Positions 1 to 7,664 of a stretch of DNA of 27,647 nt are shown piece after piece. The notes under the pieces were generated by a model. That model did not search any database and was not told the DNA's origin. It saw nothing but the letters and a program-made list of their open reading frames with translations. Position 1 is the stretch's first letter. Every line of letters starts with the position of its first letter. This DNA comes from a virus: positions 1 to 27,647 of IMG/VR virus record IMGVR_UViG_3300022926_000091; one strand, given 5' to 3'. A program made the translations under genes and the position numbers.

Positions 1-762
1 AAACGCCGCATGGGTCTTGGTGTTACAGGTGTAGCCAATGCTATTGAGGCATTAGGGTTTGAGTATGGCAGTGATCGTTTCCTACAAACACTAGAAGAAA
101 TTATGGGAGTGATTAGAGATGTTGCGTATACTACGTCAGTTGAACTTGCTATTGAAAAAGGTCCGTTTCCTCTCTTTAGTCAAGCATACCTTGGTTCTGA
201 TTTTGCTAAGTCTTTGCCTGATAATATTCGTGATCTCATCAGCACTTACGGTATTCGCAACAGTCATCTTCTTTCGGTTGCTCCAACAGGAACTATCAGC
301 TTGTCAGCCGACAACGTATCCTCTGGAATTGAACCCGTCTTCTCACATTACTACGATAGAACTATCCAAACCTTTGATGGACCCAAGGTTGAACGAGTAG
401 AAGACTACGGCTATCGTGTGTTTGGTGTGAAAGGTAAGACTGCTGATGAACTGTCTGTGTTTGATCATGTCAAGGTGTTGAATGTAGCATCACGTTACGT
501 TGACTCAGCATGTTCAAAGACATGTAACACAGGTGACGATGTAACATGGGAAGAGTTCAAACAGGTGTACATGGATGCATACGATGGCGGTGCATCAGGA
601 TGTACAACATTCCGTGCGGCAGGTAAACGTTACGGTATCCTGAATGCATCTAGCTCTGAGGACATTGTAGAGGAGCCACAGGTAGAGGAAACACAAGACT
701 ATGTAGATGAAGGTGGTGCTTGTTACTTTGATCCTGCTACTGGCTTACGTCAGTGTGAGTAG
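1..762 (+). CDS. nrdJ: Ribonucleoside-diphosphate/triphosphate reductase, class II (B12-dependent), C-terminal part
   Basis: The reading frame is open from base 1 (K-R-R then MGLGVTG), so the 5' part lies outside the window; about 253 residues are visible. They contain the RNR barrel signature GLGVTGVANAIEALG, the loop PTGTISLSADNVSSGIEPVF, and the C-terminal stretch with GGASGCTTFRAAGKRYGI. The protein ends CYFDPATGLRQCE, placing two cysteines ten residues apart right at the end; such a redox pair is typical of class II NrdJ enzymes, which use adenosylcobalamin to reduce ribonucleotides. The thiyl-radical and proton-relay residues would be upstream and cannot be checked. The gene leads a compact cluster and its stop overlaps the next start. 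Phage RNRs supply dNTPs for replication. The class II assignment is from motif memory; a class I NrdA is less likely because of the tail and the GLGVTG block. Confidence 0.9.
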   Translation, partial: KRRMGLGVTGVANAIEALGFEYGSDRFLQTLEEIMGVIRDVAYTTSVELAIEKGPFPLFSQAYLGSDFAKSLPDNIRDLISTYGIRNSHLLSVAPTGTISLSADNVSSGIEPVFSHYYDRTIQTFDGPKVERVEDYGYRVFGVKGKTADELSVFDHVKVLNVASRYVDSACSKTCNTGDDVTWEEFKQVYMDAYDGGASGCTTFRAAGKRYGILNASSSEDIVEEPQVEETQDYVDEGGACYFDPATGLRQCE

Positions 763-949
763 AAACCGTAAGCAGCTAGGTACTATTCCATCACCCTGCG
801 TAAAGGTCTGTCGTATAGATAACGATGGCTTTTGCGTGGGGTGCAAAAGAACTATTGACGAGATACGTGATTGGTGTATAATGTCAGAGTACGAACAACA
901 AAAACTTTTATTTGAACTAATGTGGAGGGCCGACAATGGGAACACGTAA
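755..949 (+). CDS. DUF1289-type small Cys-rich protein
   Basis: A 64-residue protein with the pattern SPCVKVC then GFCVGCKRT: cysteines at residues 15, 19, 27 and 30 (CxxxC...CxxC), followed by IDEIRDW. This is the hallmark of the DUF1289 family, small probably metal-binding proteins frequent in Proteobacteria and in marine phages; the function is not known. I chose the GTG at 755, which overlaps the nrdJ stop by 8 nt. The same frame opens at an ATG at 707, but the extra residues (a hydrophobic MKVVLVTLILLLAY) lie wholly inside nrdJ, are not part of the family and have no ribosome site. The 3' end overlaps the next gene by 14 nt. A candidate sigma-70 promoter sits inside this gene at 855-882. 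Confidence 0.75.
   Translation: MSRNRKQLGTIPSPCVKVCRIDNDGFCVGCKRTIDEIRDWCIMSEYEQQKLLFELMWRADNGNT
855..882 (+). promoter_or_regulatory. Candidate sigma-70 promoter inside the DUF1289 gene
   Basis: TTGACG at 855-860 (5 of 6 to consensus) and TATAAT at 877-882 (6 of 6) are separated by 16 nt. Transcription would begin near 889, about 47 nt before the ATG at 936, and would serve the nuclease-like, RMF-like and MazG-like genes separately from nrdJ. It overlaps coding sequence, so chance is possible. No operator-like dyad was seen around it. Confidence 0.5.
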
Positions 950-1382
950 ACAATTTAGCCGTGCACTATACGAAGCATATGATGCACCTGCAAAAGAAAA
1001 ACTTGCAGAGTATCTAACGGGTGCAGGGCATGAGATAACAGACATGAAGGAGAATTACAATGTGGATATTGTATCAACGAAAAAAGATTATACATACTTT
1101 AATGAAGCTGAAGTAAAACTTGCATGGAAAGGTGATTGGCCTACCGATTGGAAGGACATTCGTATACCTGAACGTAAAGGAAGATTGCTTGAAAAATATG
1201 AGGGGGAGAATGGAGTGCTTAACTTCTACATCTTCCGTAAAGATATGAAGCAAGCTTGGCGTATCAAGGATACAAGCCTGACGAAGGATCGTCTACGTGA
1301 GGCATATGGACGTAACATCTTAAAGGGTGAACTGTTTTATCACATACCATACACTGAAGCAGAACTAATTAACGTAGCATAA
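936..1382 (+). CDS. Putative PD-(D/E)XK nuclease-fold protein
   Basis: A 148-residue protein starting at ATG 936, with GGAGG at 923-927 giving good spacing. Asp44 in NVDIVS is followed by a strand ending in Glu59-x-Lys61 (EAEVKLAW). This D-(15)-ExK layout fits the catalytic core of PD-(D/E)XK nucleases and Holliday-junction-resolvase-like folds. The downstream GDWPTDWKDIRIPERK block is rich in basic and aromatic residues, as expected for a DNA-contacting surface. Similar proteins occur in marine phage genomes as hypotheticals. If active, it could process replication or recombination intermediates, or act as a homing-type or anti-host nuclease. The fold assignment is an inference from motif spacing; no family name is certain. 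It lies within the nucleotide-metabolism cluster and probably shares the internal promoter at 855-882. Confidence 0.55.
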   Translation: MGTRKQFSRALYEAYDAPAKEKLAEYLTGAGHEITDMKENYNVDIVSTKKDYTYFNEAEVKLAWKGDWPTDWKDIRIPERKGRLLEKYEGENGVLNFYIFRKDMKQAWRIKDTSLTKDRLREAYGRNILKGELFYHIPYTEAELINVA

Positions 1383-1393
1383 GGAGAATGCAT

Positions 1394-1618
1394 ATGAACA
1401 AACAACTAACTCGCAAACAACGTGGCCTTGGCAAATATGATGCACCGTTAAAATTTCAACACGAGAAAGGCTACAAGGATTTTCGGCAGGGGCGTGTCGT
1501 TAATCCATTCCCTGATGATACAATGCAGCACAGGGAGTGGGAACGTGGGTTTAACAAAGCCTACTTTGAGCAGTTAAAACGGGTGAAGGAGTATGAACAA
1601 GCTACAGGACGAGGCTAG
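1394..1618 (+). CDS. Small basic protein with ribosome-modulation-factor-like motif
   Basis: A 74-residue basic protein. Two in-frame ATGs exist (1388 and 1394). The AAGGAG at 1381-1386 runs straight into the first but sits 7 nt before the second, so I chose 1394. The core reads GYKDFRQG (26-33), NPFP (37-40), then HREWERGFNKAY (46-57). A Gly-rich turn, an N-P-[FY] and an 'R-x-W-x-x-G-[FW]' helix resemble the RMF/CrpP-like family of small proteins (ribosome modulation factor binds 100S ribosomes). That relation is only motif-level. Its 3' end overlaps the MazG-like start by 26 nt, so translation is probably coupled. Otherwise it is a phage hypothetical. Confidence 0.5.
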   Translation: MNKQLTRKQRGLGKYDAPLKFQHEKGYKDFRQGRVVNPFPDDTMQHREWERGFNKAYFEQLKRVKEYEQATGRG

Positions 1619-1958
1619 AGCATTTATGGAAAGTAAATACGAGAACCTAAACTTCAAGTCATATCAAGATATGGCATCGGAGACTGCGATATATAAACAT
1701 GAACATCAGGTAATCTATCCTGCACTAGGTCTGGCGGCAGAGGCAGGTGAGGTTGCTAACAAAGTCAAAAAGATTTTACGTGATGGGAAGTTTGATCGTG
1801 AAGCAATTGCAGACGAGGTGGGAGATTGTCTGTGGTACATTGCTGCACTATGTCGTGATCTAAATGTAGACATGACGGAGCTTGCGAAGAATAACTTACG
1901 TAAGCTACATGACCGCAAGGTAAGGGGTGTCCTCTCTGGGAGTGGAGACAAGCGGTAA
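1593..1958 (+). CDS. MazG-like nucleotide pyrophosphohydrolase
   Basis: A 121-residue all-helical protein with the MazG metal-binding signature: Glu50-x-x-Glu53 (LAAEAGEVANKVKK) and, 22 residues on, Glu75-x-x-Asp78 (ADEVGDCLWYIA). Enzymes of this family hydrolyse NTPs or dNTPs to the monophosphate plus pyrophosphate with Mg2+. Phage versions are thought to clean the nucleotide pool or alter host stringent signalling, although substrate preference cannot be read here. Single-domain length (about 100-120) is normal for phage MazG. The start at 1593 has AAGGAG only one base upstream; Met12 at 1626 is an alternative, with GAGG at 1611-1614 a little too far away. It is the last gene of the rightward block, ending directly in a terminator. 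Confidence 0.85.
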   Translation: MNKLQDEARAFMESKYENLNFKSYQDMASETAIYKHEHQVIYPALGLAAEAGEVANKVKKILRDGKFDREAIADEVGDCLWYIAALCRDLNVDMTELAKNNLRKLHDRKVRGVLSGSGDKR

Positions 1959-1996
1959 AAAAAAATTAGGGGGCTGTAATGGCCCCCTTTGTTTTA
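1956..1996. terminator. Bidirectional intrinsic terminator between convergent blocks
   Basis: A 7-bp stem AGGGGGC (1968-1974) / GCCCCCT (1982-1988) closes a 7-nt loop. An A-run (1957-1965) precedes it and TTTGTTTT (1988-1995) follows. Read on + it ends the MazG-like transcript; read on - the A-run becomes a U-run and ends the structural transcript. It lies exactly between the two convergent stop codons (1958 and 1998). Confidence 0.85.
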
Positions 1997-1997
1997 T

Positions 1998-4900
1998 CTA
2001 TCTTGACATCAATCCACTTCTACCACTACTGGTATATGTTTTCTGTATTGTCTTTGACCGTTTAATAAGTTCCCTCAATACTTCTGGGCTTGTTAAATCT
2101 GGATCATCTGCATTTTCATTCTTAGGATCATTCATATATTCTATTACAGCTATACGTCTGTAGTCTTTTGGTATGCTGTTATACTCTGACAACGCCCTAG
2201 AGAATGGATCGGCAAGAGCCTCTGTACCTTTTTCTCTTAGTCCAGACTTAAACTCACTAAGCTTGCGTTCTAAGATTGGTTTTATCTGAAGCTTGACATA
2301 TGCATCTTCACTATACTTTTCTTTTACTTCAGGTCTTAGTGCTTCATAGTTCTTTCTGAACACTCTATCCTCTAGTGCAAGCATAGCATCGTGTAACATA
2401 GGCACGAACTTAGCAATCTCTTCATTCTCACGTGCAGCAACTGCATCAATGTCAGAGTTACTACCTACCTTCCACTTAGGTGTACCGTGCGCTATGAAGT
2501 ACTCACCAGTGTCGGAGTCACGTGGACTTAGGTTGATACCTAATGTAACCTTCCATGCAGCATCTGGACGTTCTACGTCCTCTGGGAACACAGTTACCTT
2601 TTCATCCATCTTTCTTTCAGCTTCAGCATCACGGAAACGTCTGTTGTAACTATCCATCAAACCACGTTTAACAGCATCAACTGCATCTTTAGGTGCAGGT
2701 TTTAGGTCTTGCTTGTACGTATTCTCACGTCCAAATGTTAGCTCTTGTCCACCTACATCCACATCTACAGGACCATACATTCTTTGTGCATCAATGAACT
2801 GTCCAAAGCCTGTTAGATAAGATGTAAAGTAATTACCTACAGCTTTACCCGCCGCCTCTGCAGCAGCCTGACTACCAGAAATGTCCATGCCATCTGCTAG
2901 TGACGCAATCTCTTCAATAATAAGATTACCTGTACCCGTTCTGAACGTAGTACCTATGAAAGTTTCTGCAAACTCTTTACCATCCCACCACAGCGATCCA
3001 AATGTACCTTCTTTAAGGTGCTTTAGAGATTCACCAATGTACAAGATTTGTCGCATTGGAAACATAGGAGATGTGTCTACTGCATTTTCACCTGCACCAA
3101 ACATCTTATAATCTTCAGGTGCATTTTCACTGGTTCTGTACTGATAGGCAGCACCGATAGCAGCAAGTCCAACCAAGTTACGTTGAATACCAAGCCTATC
3201 TTTTGGAGACATCTTGGTTAATTCTTTCTTACTTGGATTAACTATGTCCATGACCTTTTTAGTCAGGGGGATAGCACCACCTGCAGCATACTGCGCCATG
3301 ATTTCCATACTGTTGAACATAAATCTAGGGAACTCTACCACGGTAGTTAGTGGTATACCAAAGACTCTACGTCCAGTGATCATGTTAGTTAAGTCTTGGA
3401 AGAATTTATTGTCAGGTTGTTTTGCGTAGGTAACAGACAAAGCAGACTCAACAGCGTCATTGACTAGTGCAACAAAAGAACGTGCCTTATCAGGGCGTAC
3501 TGTGCTTGCATCGTTAAGTAGGTCAGGCAGTTTACCTTCAATCATAGTATCAATCAGGTCAATACCATATTCGTTTTTAGTAAGCCTACGTAGCTCACCA
3601 AGAAATGCACCACGACGAACCAAGTGTTCTTGCCATTGGTTAGTAGTGTTCATCATTTCAACAACGTCTTCTAGTGGGTTAAGAAGTTTATCGTTTAATC
3701 CACCTTCGCCACGTCCAGTAGCCTTCCTGATTTCGTTCAGGTTATCATACATACGTTTTGATTGTGTTTGAAACTGAGGGTTGTCTAGTATAAGATCAGA
3801 GAAACCTTTGGCTACATCAGGGCGAGAGAACACATATTTGTGTGAAGAGAACGCATCTTTCCACAGGTCTTTGTTTACTACAGCTTTAGCTGCGCCTACA
3901 AATCCACCTTTACCGTCTATTACACCGCCTGTTATAGGCTTACCAAACTCAACTAGGACTGTATCTATCATGTTGCCAAGCGAATCCATAGGAAGACGCA
4001 GTGCGGCACTTTCAAAGTTACGCATGGCTGTAGCAATCTGGCTAACCATTGCACCACGACGAACATTCTCAAGGCGTTGACCTGCCTGTGACATGCGATC
4101 CTGTACTTCCTGAAGCTTACGTGTTTGTATATCATTTACTTCACCAATAGGACGTACACGTTTAATCTGACTTGCTATGTTAAGAAGCTTACCTGCGTCA
4201 CTGAAAGAACCAATACTTGCAGACACGTATTCTTCAAATGACAGACCGTATTTATTTAGAACAGTAATCAGTTCCTCTGTACCTACAAGTTCTTTCTGTA
4301 GGGTAAGGTCTAGTAGTGTTTCTATGACACCTTTGTCTTTGTTTTTAAATACTGTACTGTTAGGGTATCTTTCCTTGAAGTCAGCAACAACCGCAACAAG
4401 TGCCTTTGCCTTATCAGGGTTTAGTACAGGAGAGATCAAGCCCTCTTCAGCACCAACAAGCATTGCCATCTGATCTGCAACGACAATTTCCCTTCCATCA
4501 TCGTCTACTTGAACGTCAAACAAATCTCGTCTAGTACTTTCACTAGCTTTACGTGCTAGGTCATAGTCTACTTCTAGTGAACCATCTTCTTTTTGTATGG
4601 ATATAAGTTTATTTTCGTCAATGATAGTGCCATTTGCATCACGAGCACCTGTGTTTATCTCGTGCTCAATGATAAGCTTATCCATTAACTCTTTGTTCTT
4701 ACCCGCCATTGCATCGGCAGCAATACGTGCATCTTCTTTAGACTGTAATGTGGCAAGCATAGCACCGCCATAGTTATTACGTCTAGCAACCTCAAGTTCT
4801 TTGTCTAGCTTAATAGCCCTTTGATAATCTTTTACCCACGTAGGTTTAACTTTTGTAAGACCACCGATAAATGCGTTGGTTTCCATGAACTCCATGAATG

Positions 4901-5807
4901 CACCAGTTTTATCTGCAACATCCTCTGCCATTTCTTCAGGCGTGTCACCTACGTCAAACTTACCACCAAACGACAGGACATTTTTGACTGTTTCAAAGCC
5001 TATGCCTTTTTGTTCGGCTATCTCTAGTGCTTCTTGTATTGTATCTGTGTATGCATCAGTAGTAAGCTGTACACCTGTTCCCAAAGCTTGTAGTATATTA
5101 AAGCCTTTAAAACCTGTAAGGTCTAAGTAGTCTTTTATTAGTTGATCTTCTGCTTTTTTGGGGTTTAATCCTTCTTCAATGGCAGGTTTGACATACTCTT
5201 CATAGTACATGCGTTCAGCTTCAGTCTGAATTGCATTCTTCTGATCTATGTATTCTAATAATTCATCGGCACGTAACTTACTTAGGTCTTCCTTTGATCT
5301 AGTCATAAAGTCAACAGGAAGTTTTTTGTCTTGAAGTATTTGTTCTATATAACCAAGCTCTTTAATGTCAGATTGCATCTGTTTATTTGATGAATCTATA
5401 TCTCTTAGTGTAGTTTTAGTACGAGAAAAGTTTTCTTCAGTCTGCTCTTCTACACTTTGTACGAATGGTTTTACTGCCACACCGTTATATGTATCACTAA
5501 CGGGTAACATACGTTTATTATAGTACTCTGCATATACGGGATTATCTTCAGGTGCCACAACTAAAGGCTCACCTGACGTGTCAACTACTTTATTTTCGTC
5601 CTCTACTACTTTATTACTTGCATTCTCTGCAGGATCGTAGTCTTTTACTGCATTTTTTAGCATGTCACTTATAGAACTGCTTTGCTTTTGTGACTGTTCT
5701 GGTGACATAACAGGTTGTTGAGGTTGAACTTGTTGTGGTTCATCCTCTTCTTCGCCTGTCTGATAGCCTTTTACAGCTTTACTTAACAGTTCTTCAATAG
5801 TGGCCAT
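1998..5807 (-). CDS. Very large internal virion (ejection-type) protein, 1269 aa
   Basis: I do not recognise a catalytic domain. Residues 1-75 are acidic, Gln/Pro-rich and probably disordered. They carry a twofold motif, IEELLSKAVKGY (4-15) and ISDMLKNAVKDY (46-57). The rest is largely helical: Glu/Lys-rich segments up to about 600, then amphipathic stretches, a hydrophobic patch near 876-888 (NLVGLAAIGAAYQ), an Ala/Gly-rich helix near 975-1000 and a basic C-terminus. Length and position as last gene of the structural array match the giant internal or ejection proteins of podoviruses (T7 gp16-like role), which enter the cell first and help form a channel for DNA. No transglycosylase motif is visible, so wall degradation would have to come from elsewhere. 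It follows the 364-aa gene by 5 nt; the ribosome site (AGGT) is weak, so coupling to that gene is likely. Confidence 0.7.
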   Translation of the reverse strand: MATIEELLSKAVKGYQTGEEEDEPQQVQPQQPVMSPEQSQKQSSSISDMLKNAVKDYDPAENASNKVVEDENKVVDTSGEPLVVAPEDNPVYAEYYNKRMLPVSDTYNGVAVKPFVQSVEEQTEENFSRTKTTLRDIDSSNKQMQSDIKELGYIEQILQDKKLPVDFMTRSKEDLSKLRADELLEYIDQKNAIQTEAERMYYEEYVKPAIEEGLNPKKAEDQLIKDYLDLTGFKGFNILQALGTGVQLTTDAYTDTIQEALEIAEQKGIGFETVKNVLSFGGKFDVGDTPEEMAEDVADKTGAFMEFMETNAFIGGLTKVKPTWVKDYQRAIKLDKELEVARRNNYGGAMLATLQSKEDARIAADAMAGKNKELMDKLIIEHEINTGARDANGTIIDENKLISIQKEDGSLEVDYDLARKASESTRRDLFDVQVDDDGREIVVADQMAMLVGAEEGLISPVLNPDKAKALVAVVADFKERYPNSTVFKNKDKGVIETLLDLTLQKELVGTEELITVLNKYGLSFEEYVSASIGSFSDAGKLLNIASQIKRVRPIGEVNDIQTRKLQEVQDRMSQAGQRLENVRRGAMVSQIATAMRNFESAALRLPMDSLGNMIDTVLVEFGKPITGGVIDGKGGFVGAAKAVVNKDLWKDAFSSHKYVFSRPDVAKGFSDLILDNPQFQTQSKRMYDNLNEIRKATGRGEGGLNDKLLNPLEDVVEMMNTTNQWQEHLVRRGAFLGELRRLTKNEYGIDLIDTMIEGKLPDLLNDASTVRPDKARSFVALVNDAVESALSVTYAKQPDNKFFQDLTNMITGRRVFGIPLTTVVEFPRFMFNSMEIMAQYAAGGAIPLTKKVMDIVNPSKKELTKMSPKDRLGIQRNLVGLAAIGAAYQYRTSENAPEDYKMFGAGENAVDTSPMFPMRQILYIGESLKHLKEGTFGSLWWDGKEFAETFIGTTFRTGTGNLIIEEIASLADGMDISGSQAAAEAAGKAVGNYFTSYLTGFGQFIDAQRMYGPVDVDVGGQELTFGRENTYKQDLKPAPKDAVDAVKRGLMDSYNRRFRDAEAERKMDEKVTVFPEDVERPDAAWKVTLGINLSPRDSDTGEYFIAHGTPKWKVGSNSDIDAVAARENEEIAKFVPMLHDAMLALEDRVFRKNYEALRPEVKEKYSEDAYVKLQIKPILERKLSEFKSGLREKGTEALADPFSRALSEYNSIPKDYRRIAVIEYMNDPKNENADDPDLTSPEVLRELIKRSKTIQKTYTSSGRSGLMSR

Positions 5808-5812
5808 AAATT

Positions 5813-6907
5813 TTAACCTACTTTAGCAACAAATATTGGCATTTCTGGTACGTTTATATATACGCCAAGGATAGGGATAGACACACCCGTAGCTTCATCA
5901 GTTTGGTATGTGGTAAATACTGTACCTGTTTTAACATTATCAAAAGCACCCGCACTTGCGGCATTAGGAATTTCTAGTGGTGTAGTTTCTGCCGCACTTC
6001 TTGTAGCATAATTACGTAATTCATTTTCTACCATAGCTTTTTCAGAAGTTATTCGGTTAGTAATATAAGGATCACCAATATCCTGTGCAAATTGCCAACT
6101 ACTAGAAGCATTCATAACACCCTGATAAAGTGCAGCTAAACCTTCACCTACTCTACCTTCAAACTGTTGTATAAGTTCTTCATTAAAGTCTACCTTAAAA
6201 CCTTTAAGCTGTAGAGCTTGACCTTTAGTTTTTACAAGAGAGTTTTCAAACGCAGTTGCATCAGACACTTTTGTTATGCCCTGAAAACCATTGCCGCTAC
6301 TTTCAACCTTTTCTGCAACTGCTCTTTTGTTAATCTTAGTAAGCAATTCAGTTTCTTGTTTTTGTAAAGCGTCTAACTCTTTCTGTTGTTCCTCAGTAAG
6401 TGTACCTACAGACAACAATTTCATCTGACTTACAGCATTGGCGTTAAGCATAGTGTCAATGTCAGGCATAGTGGATTCACCGTACAATGTTTTAATTGCG
6501 GCATTATCCCATTGAATGCCTATTGGACCAACGGGTTTATCTGTGGCAGTGTTTAGTGTCTCACCTGTTTTTTCTAGTGATCCAGTTTGTGTAAACAAAC
6601 TGTTTACATTAACACCTTTTACAAAGGCTTGCTCACCTACAGACAGAGCTTGGTTATATGCACCCTCACCCATCTGTACAATTTGAGCAGCACTTTCTGG
6701 TGTGTATCCTTGAAAAGTTAATGCACCTATTCGTTCTTTAGCAGCATTTTCATCTGCCCTACGTTGATTGGCTGCAGCTACACGAGCTTTACGGACACGT
6801 TCTTTTTCATCTTGTTCTTCTTTATACAACTGTGCTTCTTTAGTCTTGATCATTTCAACCAAGTTATCAGATGCGCCACCGATAAATGCTCCAAAGTTAA
6901 ATGCCAT
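5813..6907 (-). CDS. Internal virion protein with N-terminal coiled coil, 364 aa
   Basis: A 364-residue soluble protein. Residues 1-20 (AFNFGAFIGGASDNLVEM) form a mildly hydrophobic Gly/Ala segment. Residues 22-65 are a highly charged K/E/R/A helix that should form a coiled coil. The middle is Gln/Thr-rich, and the C-terminus is a beta-rich stretch (SIPILGVYINVPEMPIFV). No known domain was recognised. The start overlaps the previous stop by one base (TAATG) and has GGAGG upstream. Flanking genes are all of the internal virion class, so I infer a structural or ejection role, possibly as partner of the 1269-aa protein made next. It could also be a tail-associated protein. Confidence 0.6.
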   Translation of the reverse strand: MAFNFGAFIGGASDNLVEMIKTKEAQLYKEEQDEKERVRKARVAAANQRRADENAAKERIGALTFQGYTPESAAQIVQMGEGAYNQALSVGEQAFVKGVNVNSLFTQTGSLEKTGETLNTATDKPVGPIGIQWDNAAIKTLYGESTMPDIDTMLNANAVSQMKLLSVGTLTEEQQKELDALQKQETELLTKINKRAVAEKVESSGNGFQGITKVSDATAFENSLVKTKGQALQLKGFKVDFNEELIQQFEGRVGEGLAALYQGVMNASSSWQFAQDIGDPYITNRITSEKAMVENELRNYATRSAAETTPLEIPNAASAGAFDNVKTGTVFTTYQTDEATGVSIPILGVYINVPEMPIFVAKVG

Positions 6908-7437
6908 TACTGCCTCCGTGCCATTAGACCTGTAGCTTCAGGCTCTTCTGTTTCCATCATAGGTTCTTCAGTTGGTTCTTCTGGTGTTTGCTCTTCAGCA
7001 ATACCACCAGTTTCTTCCATACGTTTCTTTACATCACGCATTGCTTTAGCAATTGTTGAGTCACGGAATTTACCTTGCTCAGGTTCTTCCATCTCTGTAC
7101 CAATCACATAGTCAACACCTTCTTCATCACCAACGTAAGATAACATTTCAATCAGCACTGGCATGATAAGGATACCCACATCAATACTGTGCTTACCTTG
7201 CATGACACCACCAGACTGTAAAGAGTTTGCGATTGTGGTAAGGGGAATACCAAGTTCCATTACCTCTACCATCTGATCACGAAACTGTGGCTCAAGAATA
7301 CGTGGAGCATAAAAGTCCATAGCTTCTTCCACTGTATTGTACTGGGGTGGGTGTTGCCAAGGACGTGCACCCAGTTCAGCAGTTAAGCTTTGTCCAGGGA
7401 TAGGAGCATTAAAACTCTTACGATAATTCTGTGCCAT
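6907..7437 (-). CDS. Conserved phage structural-cluster protein, 176 aa, unknown function
   Basis: A 176-residue protein. The centre (about 30-115) has helices with buried hydrophobics (EAMDFYAPRIL, DVGILIMPVLIEMLSYV). The C-terminal 50 residues are strongly acidic and Glu/Pro/Thr-rich (EEQTPEEPTEEP), probably disordered, ending in a basic ARRQ. It starts and ends with one-base TAATG overlaps, so it is translationally coupled on both sides. Proteins of this appearance accompany the internal virion genes of marine podoviruses. I cannot assign a function; a minor virion component or assembly chaperone for the large neighbours would fit. Confidence 0.55.
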   Translation of the reverse strand: MAQNYRKSFNAPIPGQSLTAELGARPWQHPPQYNTVEEAMDFYAPRILEPQFRDQMVEVMELGIPLTTIANSLQSGGVMQGKHSIDVGILIMPVLIEMLSYVGDEEGVDYVIGTEMEEPEQGKFRDSTIAKAMRDVKKRMEETGGIAEEQTPEEPTEEPMMETEEPEATGLMARRQ

Positions 7438-7652
7438 TATAATTTATTCCTATACTCACGAATTTGTTGCATTGCATCAAGCACCATGTCATATGGTTGT
7501 TTATCTTTAGGGGCATCTTGCTTAGGCTTACGTGTCATATCACGTGCAAGTAAACCACCAGTTTTCTGTGGTTCCATTGTTGGCTTGCTACGTTTACTTA
7601 AATCACGTACAGCCTTTGCATAACCTTTTGCTGCAGCAGTATATAAATTCAT
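7437..7652 (-). CDS. Small basic protein, 71 aa, unknown function
   Basis: A 71-residue, Lys/Arg-rich protein beginning MNLYTAAAKGYAKAVRDLSK, with a GGLLARDM turn near 32-39 and a C-terminal helix YDMVLDAMQQIREYRNKL. The ribosome site AAAGGAA lies 9 nt upstream of the ATG. Its stop overlaps the next ATG (TAATG). The amphipathic N-terminal helix is notable, but no family is recognised. Its place between two internal virion genes suggests a minor virion or assembly role. Confidence 0.6.
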   Translation of the reverse strand: MNLYTAAAKGYAKAVRDLSKRSKPTMEPQKTGGLLARDMTRKPKQDAPKDKQPYDMVLDAMQQIREYRNKL

Positions 7653-7664
7653 AATACTATTCCT

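Noticed and set aside
707-754. N-terminal hydrophobic extension of the DUF1289 frame (signal-peptide-like)
   Set aside because: It is the +1 frame reading of the nrdJ end, lacks a ribosome site and is not part of the DUF1289 family; the GTG at 755 is a better start.
3460-4473. Several 70-110-codon + strand frames opposite the 1269-aa gene
   Set aside because: They are antisense shadows with Ser/Arg/Leu-rich low-complexity products and no ribosome sites.
1998-5807. Lytic transglycosylase domain in the largest internal protein, as in T7 gp16
   Set aside because: I found no Glu-containing SLT-type motif block; the N-terminus is disordered instead.
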